A stretch of DNA of 64,000 nucleotides from Kiloniella laminariae (GCF_027214005.1 NZ_JAPWGY010000001.1:868001-932000), one strand, 5' to 3'. Counted from the stretch's first letter, positions 8,297-17,345 are shown. Made by a program: numbers and translations. The notes: a model not told the origin generated them from the sequence alone.

Positions 8297-11167
8297 TCAT
8301 AATTTATTTGCGGCGTGTTTGTCAGGTTTTTGGGTGATGGAGCTGAAGCAGAAGTATTCATATCCGAACAAGGTCACGCCCCCAAGGATAATCACGCCAA
8401 TGGCAAAAATTGCGGCGGCAAGACCCAGGTAACCCGCAATGGCGGCGATAATCAGCAGACCAACAATACTTCCGCAGCGTTCAAACAGACGCAGAGCCCC
8501 CAGCACGGAATTGGTGCCGAGTTGTTTGAGTTCTGTTTCTGCCAGTTTCATCGTCAATTCGACCTGTGGGCCACGAAGGAGGCCATGGCCAAATCCTGTA
8601 CTGGCTGCCGCGACCAGCATGGTCCACTGGGCCGGCATTCCCGCAGTGAGAAGCAGCCCGGTGCCTGTCAGCAGAGAACCGAGCAGAGCGATGGCACGGT
8701 CTTCGAGCCCCAGCGCGTTCAGCCAGCCGAGAATGGTCCCCGAAATCATAATGGTCAGGAAATAGAGCATTAACATGCGGGCTATATCTGCCGCCGAAGC
8801 GTCAAGAGCATCGAGTTGCAGGGAGAAAAGATAGGAAATAAAGACCTGGTCCATCAGGCTTTGCGGGATGGCAAGGCCAACAACGACGGCAAAAAACTTG
8901 CGGTTTCTGAAAGGAGCCAGAATGGATTTGAGCGTCAGTGGCGGCTCTTTTTCTACCGTAACCCGGACCCCTTGAGGAATCATATTGTAAAAAAGCAGGG
9001 CAGAAAAAAGGATCAGTCCGGCGCTGAACATAAATACGGCTGATGGGCCAAAGCGATCGGCAAGCACACCACCAAGAGCGGTCCCTGCGTAAATCCCGCC
9101 AAAGAGCGCGGCAGAGAAGATGCCAAGGGATTTGCTGCGCTGATCCCTTGGGGTCATGTCGATGACATAGTCCTGACAGGCAAGAACAGCCAGTGCGTAG
9201 CCTGCTCCGGCCAGGGTGCGCAAAAGAATGATTTCAATGACATTTGTCGCAAAGAACATCCCAATGTTGGTCAAAAGTACCAGCGTAAGCACACAAGGAA
9301 TAAACTTTCTGGGTCCCCATTTTTCGCAGAGGCCGCGGGAAAAGGGAGTGGCGATCATATAGGCAATCAGATAACCGGCCAGCGGGAGGCTGATGACAAT
9401 GGCCGGGTCAATCCAGGTTAGGGGATTTTCCGCTGCACGGGTAAAGATCGGGAAGAAGGAAAGGGCGATTTCATCGGCAGCAGCAAAGAGAAAAAGTGCC
9501 AGCCGGATGTCATTGATATAGGGAAAGGTCAGGATGCGTGGTTTTCCTGCGCCCAGGTGGAATTTTTCAGCCTGCTGCTGAAGTCTGGCCACAAGGGAGC
9601 ATTTTTCAGGGTTCTGGCCGGCAAGCCTGGTGAGCTTGTCCCGCTGTATCCGATACTGTTGGTTGATTTGTATCACCCGGTCGGAAAGGTGGTTGATCAG
9701 TGCTTCGCCAAGATGCCCGCGCCGCTGTCTGACGTGGTTGGAGAAATCGCTGTCAGCCTGAAGTCTGGCAAGATGTTTGAGACGGTTGAGCGGAGAGGTC
9801 AAAGATTGGGTCATGACCAGTGTCATCGTTTCATAGGCCAATAGCAGAACCACCAGAATAACCACTAGAAGATCAAGGGCTACCGAACGGAATTGTAACG
9901 CGATATAGTCCGAGCTGGGGTCAATCAGAAGATAGCCGATCTGTTCCCCTGAAGCGGTCAGGGGATAAACAGGCATCTTCTGGCTCTGGTTTAGGGCCGT
10001 AGGTAAAAGCGAGTGTTGCCAGTCCCCGGCCTGAAAGACCAGCTTTCCGGTGGCGACGCCAAAGAAGGAGACTTCGGGGAAGTTTGCCAACAGCTTGTCA
10101 AAATAGTCTTCCAGCCCGATCATCTGTTCAAGCATGACCCCGGCATCAATGCTGCGTTGAATATTACTGCTCGCGATCTGTGCAATCAATTCGGTTCGCC
10201 TGGACAACTCGGGCGCCAGAGAACTGTCGATGCTTTTATAGGTGACAAACCCGAGCGAAAGAGCAGAGAGCAGAATAAGGGAGATCGCCCAGGGCAGAAG
10301 CTGGCGTCCATAGCTTCGGCCCAATGAGGTCAAGGTCAAGGGGGACATGATGATCTGGACAGTCTGATCTGTCAGATCAGGTTGATCGGTTGACACAGGG
10401 TGAGCTTGTGTTGCCTCGGCTGTTTCAGCCAGTCTGGTTTTCAGCAGTGTATAGTTTTTATCGGCAGTTAAAAGATCCTGCTGCAGTTCAAGAAACTGGG
10501 GGTCCAGATCCGGATCACCTGGCCGCGGCGGATGGTTGTTTTTCGACGTAAGCAACCAGTTGTGCAGCATCCGGGCACCCTTGATGGCACGGGCAAGACG
10601 CAGGCGAAAGATAAGGAAGGTCAGCAGGGAAAAAATCAGGAGCAGGGCCGCCGTTGCGATGGTAACTGTCCAGGAGACCCTGTCAATCATACGTTTAAAG
10701 GTCTGCTTTGCGTAAATGATTTCTATGGTGCCGACAGCCTTCTTGTTTGTATCAAAAAGTGTGCGATAGCTTTTTAAATGTTCTTCCGTATTCAGAGCCC
10801 AATTGCCGGATTGATTCTGGGGCCGCTGGTCAAGGTCTTCGAGGGAGAGTCTGGCCGGAAATTGGGCCTGACTGGAATGAACCGGGGTGCCGTTGGGCGT
10901 GAAAACATGAATGGCTTCGATTTCCGGATCCAGTGATTTGGCCTGGACAAGCAGGTTGTGGGCATTGTCCAGACCGGAGAGCGGTAAGCCGGGATCTGTC
11001 ACCGGAGAGAAAGAGGTGGCAAGAGACTGGGTTATCACGTTGAGACGTTGATGTATCAGATCAGACAGCAAGGCATTGTGCTGCAAGACTGACAAGAGAG
11101 CCAGAATACAAAGCACGGTCGCTATGAGAGCAGTAAAGGCACTCCAGCAACGCCAAAGCAAAAACAT
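8297..11167 (-). CDS. Fusion of two extracytoplasmic sensor modules with an MFS transporter
   Basis: A 956-residue membrane protein. Residues 8-28 and 166-190 are helices bracketing a first periplasmic domain. Residues 292-310 and 429-450 bracket a second periplasmic domain with a Cache-like run (VSFFGVATGKLVFQAG, then YLLIDPSSD), and a HAMP-like helix pair follows at about 452-505. From about 545 to the end there is a 12-helix major facilitator domain (WGPRKFIPCVL loop, LRTLAGAGYALAVLACQDYVID, second half QVELTMKLAETELKQLGTNS). No kinase, cyclase or chemotaxis output is present, so the permease itself appears to be the output. Transport substrate unknown. The ATG at 11167 is preceded by a G10 run at the Shine-Dalgarno position. 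Confidence 0.85.
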   Translation of the reverse strand: MFLLWRCWSAFTALIATVLCILALLSVLQHNALLSDLIHQRLNVITQSLATSFSPVTDPGLPLSGLDNAHNLLVQAKSLDPEIEAIHVFTPNGTPVHSSQAQFPARLSLEDLDQRPQNQSGNWALNTEEHLKSYRTLFDTNKKAVGTIEIIYAKQTFKRMIDRVSWTVTIATAALLLIFSLLTFLIFRLRLARAIKGARMLHNWLLTSKNNHPPRPGDPDLDPQFLELQQDLLTADKNYTLLKTRLAETAEATQAHPVSTDQPDLTDQTVQIIMSPLTLTSLGRSYGRQLLPWAISLILLSALSLGFVTYKSIDSSLAPELSRRTELIAQIASSNIQRSIDAGVMLEQMIGLEDYFDKLLANFPEVSFFGVATGKLVFQAGDWQHSLLPTALNQSQKMPVYPLTASGEQIGYLLIDPSSDYIALQFRSVALDLLVVILVVLLLAYETMTLVMTQSLTSPLNRLKHLARLQADSDFSNHVRQRRGHLGEALINHLSDRVIQINQQYRIQRDKLTRLAGQNPEKCSLVARLQQQAEKFHLGAGKPRILTFPYINDIRLALFLFAAADEIALSFFPIFTRAAENPLTWIDPAIVISLPLAGYLIAYMIATPFSRGLCEKWGPRKFIPCVLTLVLLTNIGMFFATNVIEIILLRTLAGAGYALAVLACQDYVIDMTPRDQRSKSLGIFSAALFGGIYAGTALGGVLADRFGPSAVFMFSAGLILFSALLFYNMIPQGVRVTVEKEPPLTLKSILAPFRNRKFFAVVVGLAIPQSLMDQVFISYLFSLQLDALDASAADIARMLMLYFLTIMISGTILGWLNALGLEDRAIALLGSLLTGTGLLLTAGMPAQWTMLVAAASTGFGHGLLRGPQVELTMKLAETELKQLGTNSVLGALRLFERCGSIVGLLIIAAIAGYLGLAAAIFAIGVIILGGVTLFGYEYFCFSSITQKPDKHAANKL

Positions 11168-11174
11168 CGGAAAT

Positions 11175-11184
11175 CCCCCCCCCC
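11175..11184 (-). repeat. G10 homopolymer at the ribosome-binding position of the sensor-MFS gene
   Basis: Ten C on the plus strand, so ten G on the coding strand, end 7 nt before the ATG at 11167. No other purine-rich site is near, so the tract itself seems to serve as the Shine-Dalgarno sequence. Its length could change by slippage. Confidence 0.8.
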
Positions 11185-11350
11185 AGGGTTTGATTTTTAC
11201 TACCCTAACGTGCCTGTATCCTGATTGACAGGACTATTAAGTCTTTATTTACCATGATTTTTTCCTGTCTCTCATCAGTTCTCTGCAGATTGCCTGACCA
11301 GCTTGTGTTTGGATTTCATTGAAATCATTCTAAAAACTCATGAGCAAATG

Positions 11351-11367
11351 AGAAAACACTGTTTTCT
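11351..11367. promoter_or_regulatory. Inverted repeat upstream of hglS, possible operator
   Basis: AGAAAAC-ACT-GTTTTCT lies about 130 bp before the hglS start, in a 329-bp spacer (11168-11496) that otherwise holds only AT-rich promoter-like DNA and no gene. Confidence 0.4.
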
Positions 11368-11496
11368 TTGGTGCATTGCAAGGTGTTATACCAAGGCAGA
11401 TGGTCTCTTGTTTAGTCGCCTGTTTCGGCTGTATAAGCCCGGCGATGAGAACAGTAGATAGTTTCTGTTGCTGCGTGTGCGAAGGAAGATAAAGTG

Positions 11497-12942
11497 ATGA
11501 GTAACGATAATATCCAGTCCAGGTCCACTTTTGTTCCGGCGAATGAAATCAGATCGCAGTTTTCCCAGGCCATGTCGGCCATGTACCGCGAGGAAGTTCC
11601 GGCCTATGGCGAGCTGATGGCGCTGGTCGAGGAAATCAATGCCACACGTCTGGCGGATGACGCGCAGTTGCGCGATCAGCTGGATCACAGCAACGGGCTG
11701 GACCGGATCACCGAGGAGCGCCACGGGGCGATCCGGGTGGGAACCGCGGCGGAACTCAACACCCTGCGGCGTCTGTTTGCGGTGATGGGCATGGAGCCTG
11801 TGGGCTATTACGATCTGGCGGTTGCGGGCATTCCGGTGCATTCCACCGCCTTTCGCCCGGTGGCTGAAGCAGACCTGAATATCAATCCTTTCCGGGTTTT
11901 CACCTCGCTGTTGCGGCTGGAACTGATCGAGGATGCCGAGCTTCGCCGGGCTGCCGAAGCCGTTCTGGCTGCCCGTGATATCTTTACCCCGGCGGCGCGC
12001 AACCTGATTGACCGGGCCGAGGCCCAGGGGGGGCTCAACGAAGAAGACGCGGCGCGTTTTGTCACCGAGGCACTGGAAACATTCCGTTGGCACAGCAAGG
12101 CGATTGTTGATGCGGATCTCTATCAGAAGCTGCACGACGAGCACCGCCTGATCGCCGATATCGTGTCGTTCCACGGCCCGCATATCAACCACCTGACCCC
12201 GCGCACCCTGGATATTGACGCGGTTCAACGCGCCATGCCGGGCCGGGGCATCAATCCGAAAGAGGTGATCGAAGGCCCGCCCGAACGGAACTGCCCGATC
12301 CTGCTGCGCCAGACATCGTTCAAGGCGCTGGAAGAAAAGGTGCTGTTCAGGACGGCTGAGGGAACAGGCTGGAGCGAAGGATCACACACGGCCCGTTTTG
12401 GCGAGATTGAACAGCGCGGTATTGCCCTGACAGCCAAGGGGCGCAAGCTCTATGACGATCTGCTGGAGGCAACGCGGGCGGCGGTGCGCGCGGGTGAGGG
12501 AACCTATGAGACCCTGCTGCTGGAAAAGTTCCGCGCCTTTCCGGACAGCTATGCCGAACTGCGTGCAGAGGGACTGGCGTTTTTCCGCTACTCCCTGACC
12601 GACAAAGGGGCAGAGCTGGCCCGTTCTGTCGGCATCAGCGGAACCCTTGAAGGACTGTTGGAAATCGGACTGATCCGTTTTGATCCGATTATCTATGAAG
12701 ACTTCCTTCCGGTATCCGCCGCCGGAATTTTCCAGTCCAATCTGGGCGATACAGGGGCGGAGATCGTCTATGCCAACCCGAGCCAGAGCAGCTTTGAAGC
12801 GGATCTGGGGGCAAAGGTCCATGACGAACTGGCCCTCTATGCCGAGCTGGAGCAGGCCTCTTTTGCCGCCTGTCAGGCCCTGTTGTCGGAAAAAGCCCAA
12901 CCTGCAAAAGCTTCAATCGACAAGGCAGATGTCGCGGCTTGA
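11497..12942 (+). CDS. hglS: 2-oxoadipate dioxygenase/decarboxylase HglS (DUF1338, YdcJ family)
   Basis: A 481-residue protein of the DUF1338 family, whose characterised member HglS of Pseudomonas converts 2-oxoadipate to D-2-hydroxyglutarate with loss of CO2 (Fe(II) enzyme of VOC ancestry). The expected metal ligands are visible: His76 in ERHG, His232 in NHLTPRTLDID, and Glu303 in RFGEIEQRG, with Arg80 as the likely substrate arginine. RNCPILLRQTSFKALEE is also typical. ATG 11497 is preferred over GTG 11494, with GGAAG 8 nt upstream. An FAD-dependent dehydrogenase follows after 101 bp and would consume the product. Confidence 0.9.
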   Translation: MSNDNIQSRSTFVPANEIRSQFSQAMSAMYREEVPAYGELMALVEEINATRLADDAQLRDQLDHSNGLDRITEERHGAIRVGTAAELNTLRRLFAVMGMEPVGYYDLAVAGIPVHSTAFRPVAEADLNINPFRVFTSLLRLELIEDAELRRAAEAVLAARDIFTPAARNLIDRAEAQGGLNEEDAARFVTEALETFRWHSKAIVDADLYQKLHDEHRLIADIVSFHGPHINHLTPRTLDIDAVQRAMPGRGINPKEVIEGPPERNCPILLRQTSFKALEEKVLFRTAEGTGWSEGSHTARFGEIEQRGIALTAKGRKLYDDLLEATRAAVRAGEGTYETLLLEKFRAFPDSYAELRAEGLAFFRYSLTDKGAELARSVGISGTLEGLLEIGLIRFDPIIYEDFLPVSAAGIFQSNLGDTGAEIVYANPSQSSFEADLGAKVHDELALYAELEQASFAACQALLSEKAQPAKASIDKADVAA

Positions 12943-13043
12943 TCCCCTGACCGCAGCAGGCCTATAAAGAATACACCGGAACGGGGGGACGATAGCGTCC
13001 CCTTCGTTTGTGTTGCTGAAATATACCGAGTTCTGGAACTGTC

Positions 13044-14528
13044 ATGTCTGATCCTGTTGTAGCCGCGTCTTCTTCTTGCGTAACCGCATCCTCTGTAACG
13101 GAAAGACAGCTTGCTGATCTGCAGGAAATTCTTGGCGACAAGGGGCTGCTACAGGGAACAGCGGATCTGGCGACTTATGAAACCTGCGTGCGCTATGGCG
13201 CTGGGACAGCGGCTTTTGTCGCCCGCCCGCAAAACAGTGCAGAACTGTCGCGGGTGCTGGCCTATTGCGTAACCCAGGGCATCTGCCTGATCCCGCAGTC
13301 GGGCAACAGCGGTCTGGTCGGGGCCTCGACCCCGGACGGCACTGGCACGCAAGGCGTGCTGTCGCTGGATCGCCTGACTTTACGGGATCAGAATGGAAAG
13401 ATCGAACTGGACGAAGACAACCGCTCGGTCACCGTCGGGGCCGGGGTGCGGCTGTCAGATCTCAACAGCTTTCTGGCCGAACGCGGTTACAGCTTTCCCA
13501 TCGATCTGGGTGCAGACCCGCGCATTGGCGGCATGATCGCAACCAATACCGGCGGCGCGCGCTTCCTGCGCTATGGTGATGTGCGCCAGAACACACTGGG
13601 TATCAAGGTTGTGCTGGCCGATGCACAGGGCACCGAGCTGGATTTCATGTCGGGCCTGCGCAAGGACAACACCGGGGTGGACTGGAAGCAGATCTTTATC
13701 GGCACCTCAGGCGTTTACGGCGTGATTACCGAAGCCGTGCTCAATGTCGAGCGCCTGCCGAAACAGTCTGCCGCCGCCCTGCTGGTGCCGCGCGATGAAG
13801 AAGCTGTGCTGCCGCTGTTGCGCGCGCTTGAAGAACGATGTGGCAGTCAGCTCACCGCCTTTGAAGGCATGTCCGCCGAGGCCATGGCTTGTGCCTTTGA
13901 TCATGTGCCTTCGCTGCGCAATCCCTTTCCCGGCGGCGAACTGCCCGGCTATGCCATTCTTGCCGAGGTCTCTCGCAGCTGGGACAAACGCGATGCGGAA
14001 GAAAGCCTGGATGACCTGCTCGAAGCCGTGTTGGCTGAGATCTGGGAATTTGACGGCGAACCGCTGGCCAATGCCTTTATCGGGCGGCCCGAGGAAATGT
14101 GGTCTCTGCGCCACGCCCTGTCAGAAGGGGTCAAACACGCGGGCAAGCTGGTGCCCTTCGACGTTTCCTTCCGCCGCGGTGTGCTGATGGAATTCCGTGC
14201 GGCCATGGCGCAGGACCTGCCCAAGCACTTTCCCGAGGTGCGCATCTGTGACTTCGGCCATATCGGCGACGGGGGCCTGCACTTTAACCTCGCCATCGCC
14301 AAAGACGACCCGCGCCTTGCTGACGAGAGCTTTATCCCCTCCTTGCGCAACTGGGTCGTCACCCGCGTGGTCGAGGATTTCAACGGCAGCTTCTCGGCCG
14401 AACACGCGATAGGCCGCAGCAACCAGGGCTTTTACGACGCCTATACCCCGGAAAAAATCAAAAACCTCGCCGCCGGACTGAAAGACCTGACCTCGCCCGG
14501 TAAACTGGGCGCAGTCAAACTGGGCTAG
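13044..14528 (+). CDS. FAD-binding oxidase, probable D-2-hydroxyglutarate dehydrogenase
   Basis: A 494-residue flavoprotein with an N-terminal FAD_binding_4 domain (QSGNSGLVGASTPDG near 92-106; PRIGGMIATNTGG, the covalent or tight FAD loop, near 158) and a C-terminal FAD-oxidase domain with CDFGHIGDGGLHFN and FSAEHAIGRSN. This is the D-lactate/D-2-hydroxyglutarate dehydrogenase family; the GHxGDGxxH motif supplies metal- and substrate-binding histidines. Placement directly behind hglS argues for oxidation of D-2-hydroxyglutarate to 2-oxoglutarate (inference). No iron-sulfur domain is fused, so electrons must pass to ETF or quinone via other proteins. A stable hairpin follows. Confidence 0.85.
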   Translation: MSDPVVAASSSCVTASSVTERQLADLQEILGDKGLLQGTADLATYETCVRYGAGTAAFVARPQNSAELSRVLAYCVTQGICLIPQSGNSGLVGASTPDGTGTQGVLSLDRLTLRDQNGKIELDEDNRSVTVGAGVRLSDLNSFLAERGYSFPIDLGADPRIGGMIATNTGGARFLRYGDVRQNTLGIKVVLADAQGTELDFMSGLRKDNTGVDWKQIFIGTSGVYGVITEAVLNVERLPKQSAAALLVPRDEEAVLPLLRALEERCGSQLTAFEGMSAEAMACAFDHVPSLRNPFPGGELPGYAILAEVSRSWDKRDAEESLDDLLEAVLAEIWEFDGEPLANAFIGRPEEMWSLRHALSEGVKHAGKLVPFDVSFRRGVLMEFRAAMAQDLPKHFPEVRICDFGHIGDGGLHFNLAIAKDDPRLADESFIPSLRNWVVTRVVEDFNGSFSAEHAIGRSNQGFYDAYTPEKIKNLAAGLKDLTSPGKLGAVKLG

Positions 14529-14546
14529 GGGCAGGGGCTTAAGACC

Positions 14547-14567
14547 GGAAGGGGAATTTCCCCTTCC
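14547..14567 (+). terminator. Hairpin after the dehydrogenase gene, probable terminator
   Basis: GGAAGGGGA-ATT-TCCCCTTCC, a perfect 9-bp stem starting 19 bp after the stop codon. There is no clear U tract, so termination is not certain. The core resembles the hairpin inside the 78-bp repeats at 59.2 and 61.0 kb. Confidence 0.55.
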
Positions 14568-14697
14568 AGACCATCCCGTTTGGGGACTTTCCATCCGGCG
14601 CATTTTCAGGAGCATAAAATGACTATTCGTTATGGTCATTTTGGATTATGATGACCATATGAAGCCGTCATCAGAGGAAATCCAGGAAACTCAGGTA

Positions 14698-14925
14698 ATG
14701 GAAACTGTCTCGAAAACTGAATTCAAGGCCAAGGCGCTTGAGCTTTTCCGCGGGATAGAGCAAACCGGGGAAAGCAAGATCATAACCGATCATGGCAAGC
14801 CGACATTGGAAATCCGTAAATTGCTGCAGGATAAACCCGATCCGCTGACCCTGCTTCGGGGAACCGTGGTAAAGTTTGAAACGCCCCATGATCCGGTGGG
14901 CGAGAACGATTGGGATCTGGCCTGA
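14698..14925 (+). CDS. Phd/YefM-type antitoxin
   Basis: A 75-residue protein beginning METVSKTEFKAKALELFRGI and continuing ESKIITDHGKPTLEIRKL, the DNA-binding fold of Phd/YefM antitoxins. The C-terminus (VVKFETPHDPVGENDWDLA) would wrap the toxin. An in-frame ATG at 14659 would add 13 residues, but the family usually starts at METVSK. The stop codon overlaps the toxin start by one base (TGATG), so the pair is translationally coupled. The complex normally represses its own promoter; the short spacer before it (14568-14697) would hold that site. Confidence 0.85.
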   Translation: METVSKTEFKAKALELFRGIEQTGESKIITDHGKPTLEIRKLLQDKPDPLTLLRGTVVKFETPHDPVGENDWDLA

Positions 14926-15323
14926 TGATCTTGCTGGATACCCATGTACTGGTCTGGTGGGTGTCGGGGGATAGTGCGCTTTCTGATAATGCAGCAAAGG
15001 CGATTGAGCAGGCCCGGGCAGAGCAGGGGGAAATCCTTGTCTCTTCGATATCTGCTTGGGAAATTGCCATGCTGATACAGAAAGAACGGCTGGTTTTGAC
15101 CATGGAAGTCGACCGTTGGCTTGAACAGGTTTCACAAATAGAAGGACTGCGTTTTGTTCCGGTAGATAATGAGATTGCAGTCAAATCAACTCTGCTGCCC
15201 GGACTGTTTCACAAAGACCCGGCGGACCGGATGATTGTTGCCACTGCCCGGAAGTTCGCCATCCCCCTGCTTACTGCCGATAGCAAGATTCTGGCTTATG
15301 AGCATGTTGCGACAATCTGGTGA
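14925..15323 (+). CDS. PIN-domain toxin, VapC type
   Basis: A 132-residue PIN nuclease: MILLDTHVLVWW (catalytic Asp5), SISAWEIAML (acidic residue), KDPADRMIVATA and LLTADSKI (remaining acidic residues of the metal site). VapC toxins are ribonucleases that cut tRNA or rRNA when freed from the antitoxin (family knowledge). The ATG at 14925 overlaps the antitoxin stop, which excludes a longer reading from 14910. Length is normal and all four acidic positions are kept, so it is probably active. Confidence 0.9.
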   Translation: MILLDTHVLVWWVSGDSALSDNAAKAIEQARAEQGEILVSSISAWEIAMLIQKERLVLTMEVDRWLEQVSQIEGLRFVPVDNEIAVKSTLLPGLFHKDPADRMIVATARKFAIPLLTADSKILAYEHVATIW

Positions 15324-15428
15324 GCAGGTTTTCAGAACGGTGGGTCATCAGGGTTTACCCCGTTTTTTACTGAAAAGCCCGGTCTGTTCTTTTCCTCCCT
15401 GCTAGAAGGAATAATTTCTCTCACTTAC

Positions 15429-16232
15429 TTAAAAAATCGGATTAATTCTATTCACGGTCTTTAATACAAAGGACAGGCGCGGGTAGAGGGTTTTTGTGAT
15501 CTTGGCAGTGTAGATTTTGGCCTGTTTTTCTTCGTCCCTGTCGTGATCTCTGTGCCCGAAAACACAATGCGCGACTTCCTGGTATAAACTGATTTCACGC
15601 AGGAAATTCAGCCCCCTGCCAAAGACGAGCTGTAAAAACCGGTTGTCCGGTCTGGCATATCGATCCCATCTCAGGGTGATAACATTGAACCAGGCGAGGT
15701 GAAAGCTGGCGTAATCGTAGTCCTCCCGACCTGGAAGGATAAAAATTCGCGAAATCCGGGAACGATCCTCGGCAGAGATATTGTGCAACCAGCTTTCGAC
15801 TTTGGCACTCGCCTGCTGTTCGGGATCGATGGTTTTGTCTTCAAAGATCTGGATCTGCCCAAGTGTGATTGTGCGGTAATTGTCAAGGCTGAAGCGTGCG
15901 ACAATCCCAAGCGTCCGCCGGATCGAGGGATGACATTCCTGTTGCAAGGCCTCGGTGATAAAGGCGCGGGAACTGGCTTCGTCGAGATCATGTAGAATGG
16001 TACTGATACTGCTGATCAGGGATATTATATTTTTGTGTTCAAGCCGGGTCAGGTCAACTTTTCGCAGTTCCTGAAGCAGAGGGGACACGGCATCCCCGCG
16101 AAAGCCATAGAGCTTGACACAAGCCTCGGCAATCATCCCGGGATGCTCGATAAACGCCGCTTTTTTAAGTTGCTGGATCGCCAGATCAACGGGATCACGC
16201 GGGATATTTTTTGAAACCTGAGTTTCCGTCAT
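15429..16232 (-). CDS. HEAT-like protein with a degenerate zincin-like motif
   Basis: A 267-residue soluble protein. Residues 15-115 form short paired helices like HEAT repeats. The C-terminal half holds YQEVAHCVFGHRDHDRDEE (217-235), which looks like the zinc metallopeptidase pattern H-E-x-x-H with a downstream acidic Glu/Asp cluster, except that the first His is Gln218. His222, His227 and His230 remain. I do not know the family. It may be a pseudo-protease, or a metal-binding protein with a different site. It stands between the toxin-antitoxin pair and the AT-rich orphan gene, convergent with the toxin. Confidence 0.6.
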   Translation of the reverse strand: MTETQVSKNIPRDPVDLAIQQLKKAAFIEHPGMIAEACVKLYGFRGDAVSPLLQELRKVDLTRLEHKNIISLISSISTILHDLDEASSRAFITEALQQECHPSIRRTLGIVARFSLDNYRTITLGQIQIFEDKTIDPEQQASAKVESWLHNISAEDRSRISRIFILPGREDYDYASFHLAWFNVITLRWDRYARPDNRFLQLVFGRGLNFLREISLYQEVAHCVFGHRDHDRDEEKQAKIYTAKITKTLYPRLSFVLKTVNRINPIF

Positions 16233-16432
16233 GAAAACCTTGTCGCTGATTGTTCCATGGGATTTTTGCTAACTCTGTTCCGCCCGTCGGAATAAAGTTT
16301 TAGATCCTGATTAACACCAAAACAGGTCTTTATCGTGGGCTTTCCAAGATCAGAAAAAAAGGGGGAAAATCAAAAAAAGTTGCCTAAACTAGAACAAGCC
16401 AGAAACGGGAATGTCAACCTGTTACCATCTCT

Positions 16433-17236
16433 TTACAGGCATTCCGGAGTTAGTGGGATCAGATCACTTTCAGCAATTAACGAAATATCATTACTGCCGC
16501 TAGGGACTAAACCAAATATCTCAAAATTCATTTTAACGAGTTTCTCAAGAAATGGCAGAGTATCTTCGATACACCTGCTAATACGATAGCCAGCCATGGC
16601 ATTAGCGGGTAGTGCTCCCTGTCCTTTTGGGAAATCAAATAATTTTGCCAAAAACATTAAAGGTTTGGGAATTTTGTTATGAAGCTCTTGAATTCGTGCT
16701 GAATTTGGGACAGAACCGCTTTGAAGCAGTCCCTCATAGTCTTTAACAATTTTCAAAAAATCTTCACTCTTAATTGCATATGTAGACAGCACCTCATGTG
16801 AACTTTCAGGGTGTTTGAGATACCATGCTCGTGCGAGAAGTTGGGCTTGTGTAATATTGAGAAAGATATGTTTCTTCCCTTCAAGTTGGCCGAAATGAAT
16901 CAAGGGAAGGACACCGCCAGCATAATTATCCACAAGAGATCCAGAAGACTGGACTAATATACGACCAGGTATAGAAATCATCGTTGGTGGCAAACCAGTC
17001 GAATTGACGACACGATAAATTGCTTTTACAAACTTCGCATATGCTGAATCATCTTTTCGACGAATATTTTCCTGATACAGACTTTCCAGTATATAATATT
17101 CAGTATCAATATATTTGTTTCTATTATCGCCCTCTTCTTGAGAGTGTGCCAAAAGAGAAAAACTACAAACAAGAGTTACTATAGTAATCAATGAGTTGCT
17201 TATTCTCTTACTACCACTTAGGAGAATATCTTTCAT
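16433..17236 (-). CDS. AT-rich exported protein of unknown function
   Basis: A 267-residue protein with a signal peptide (residues 1 to about 32: charged start, core LITIVTLVCSFSLLAH, then SQEEG). The mature part is mostly helical and has no motif I recognise; it contains GLPPTMISIPGRIL and KPLMFLAKLFDFPKGQGA. Base composition is clearly more AT-rich than its neighbours, which suggests recent acquisition. It has no obvious partner gene. The 200 bp beyond its stop, towards 16233, hold only purine-rich A tracts. Confidence 0.65.
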   Translation of the reverse strand: MKDILLSGSKRISNSLITIVTLVCSFSLLAHSQEEGDNRNKYIDTEYYILESLYQENIRRKDDSAYAKFVKAIYRVVNSTGLPPTMISIPGRILVQSSGSLVDNYAGGVLPLIHFGQLEGKKHIFLNITQAQLLARAWYLKHPESSHEVLSTYAIKSEDFLKIVKDYEGLLQSGSVPNSARIQELHNKIPKPLMFLAKLFDFPKGQGALPANAMAGYRISRCIEDTLPFLEKLVKMNFEIFGLVPSGSNDISLIAESDLIPLTPECL

Positions 17237-17310
17237 TTAACACCGTTTAATCGCCCGTTTTTTTGCTTTTTCCCCGAATCATCTGATATTGCCGGGTCAT
17301 AAGTGCTTGT

Positions 17311-17345
17311 TCATTCCGCAGTTACTAAAGCAGTTCGCGGAATGA
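17311..17345. promoter_or_regulatory. Inverted repeat between divergent genes, possible operator
   Basis: TCATTCCGC-N17-GCGGAATGA, a perfect 9-bp dyad in the 306-bp spacer between the exported orphan (minus) and the binding protein (plus). The rest of the spacer contains AT-rich promoter-like DNA and no gene. Confidence 0.45.

Noticed and set aside
11386-12228. A 280-codon frame antisense to hglS
   Set aside because: It overlaps the metal-site region of HglS and shows no family pattern of its own.
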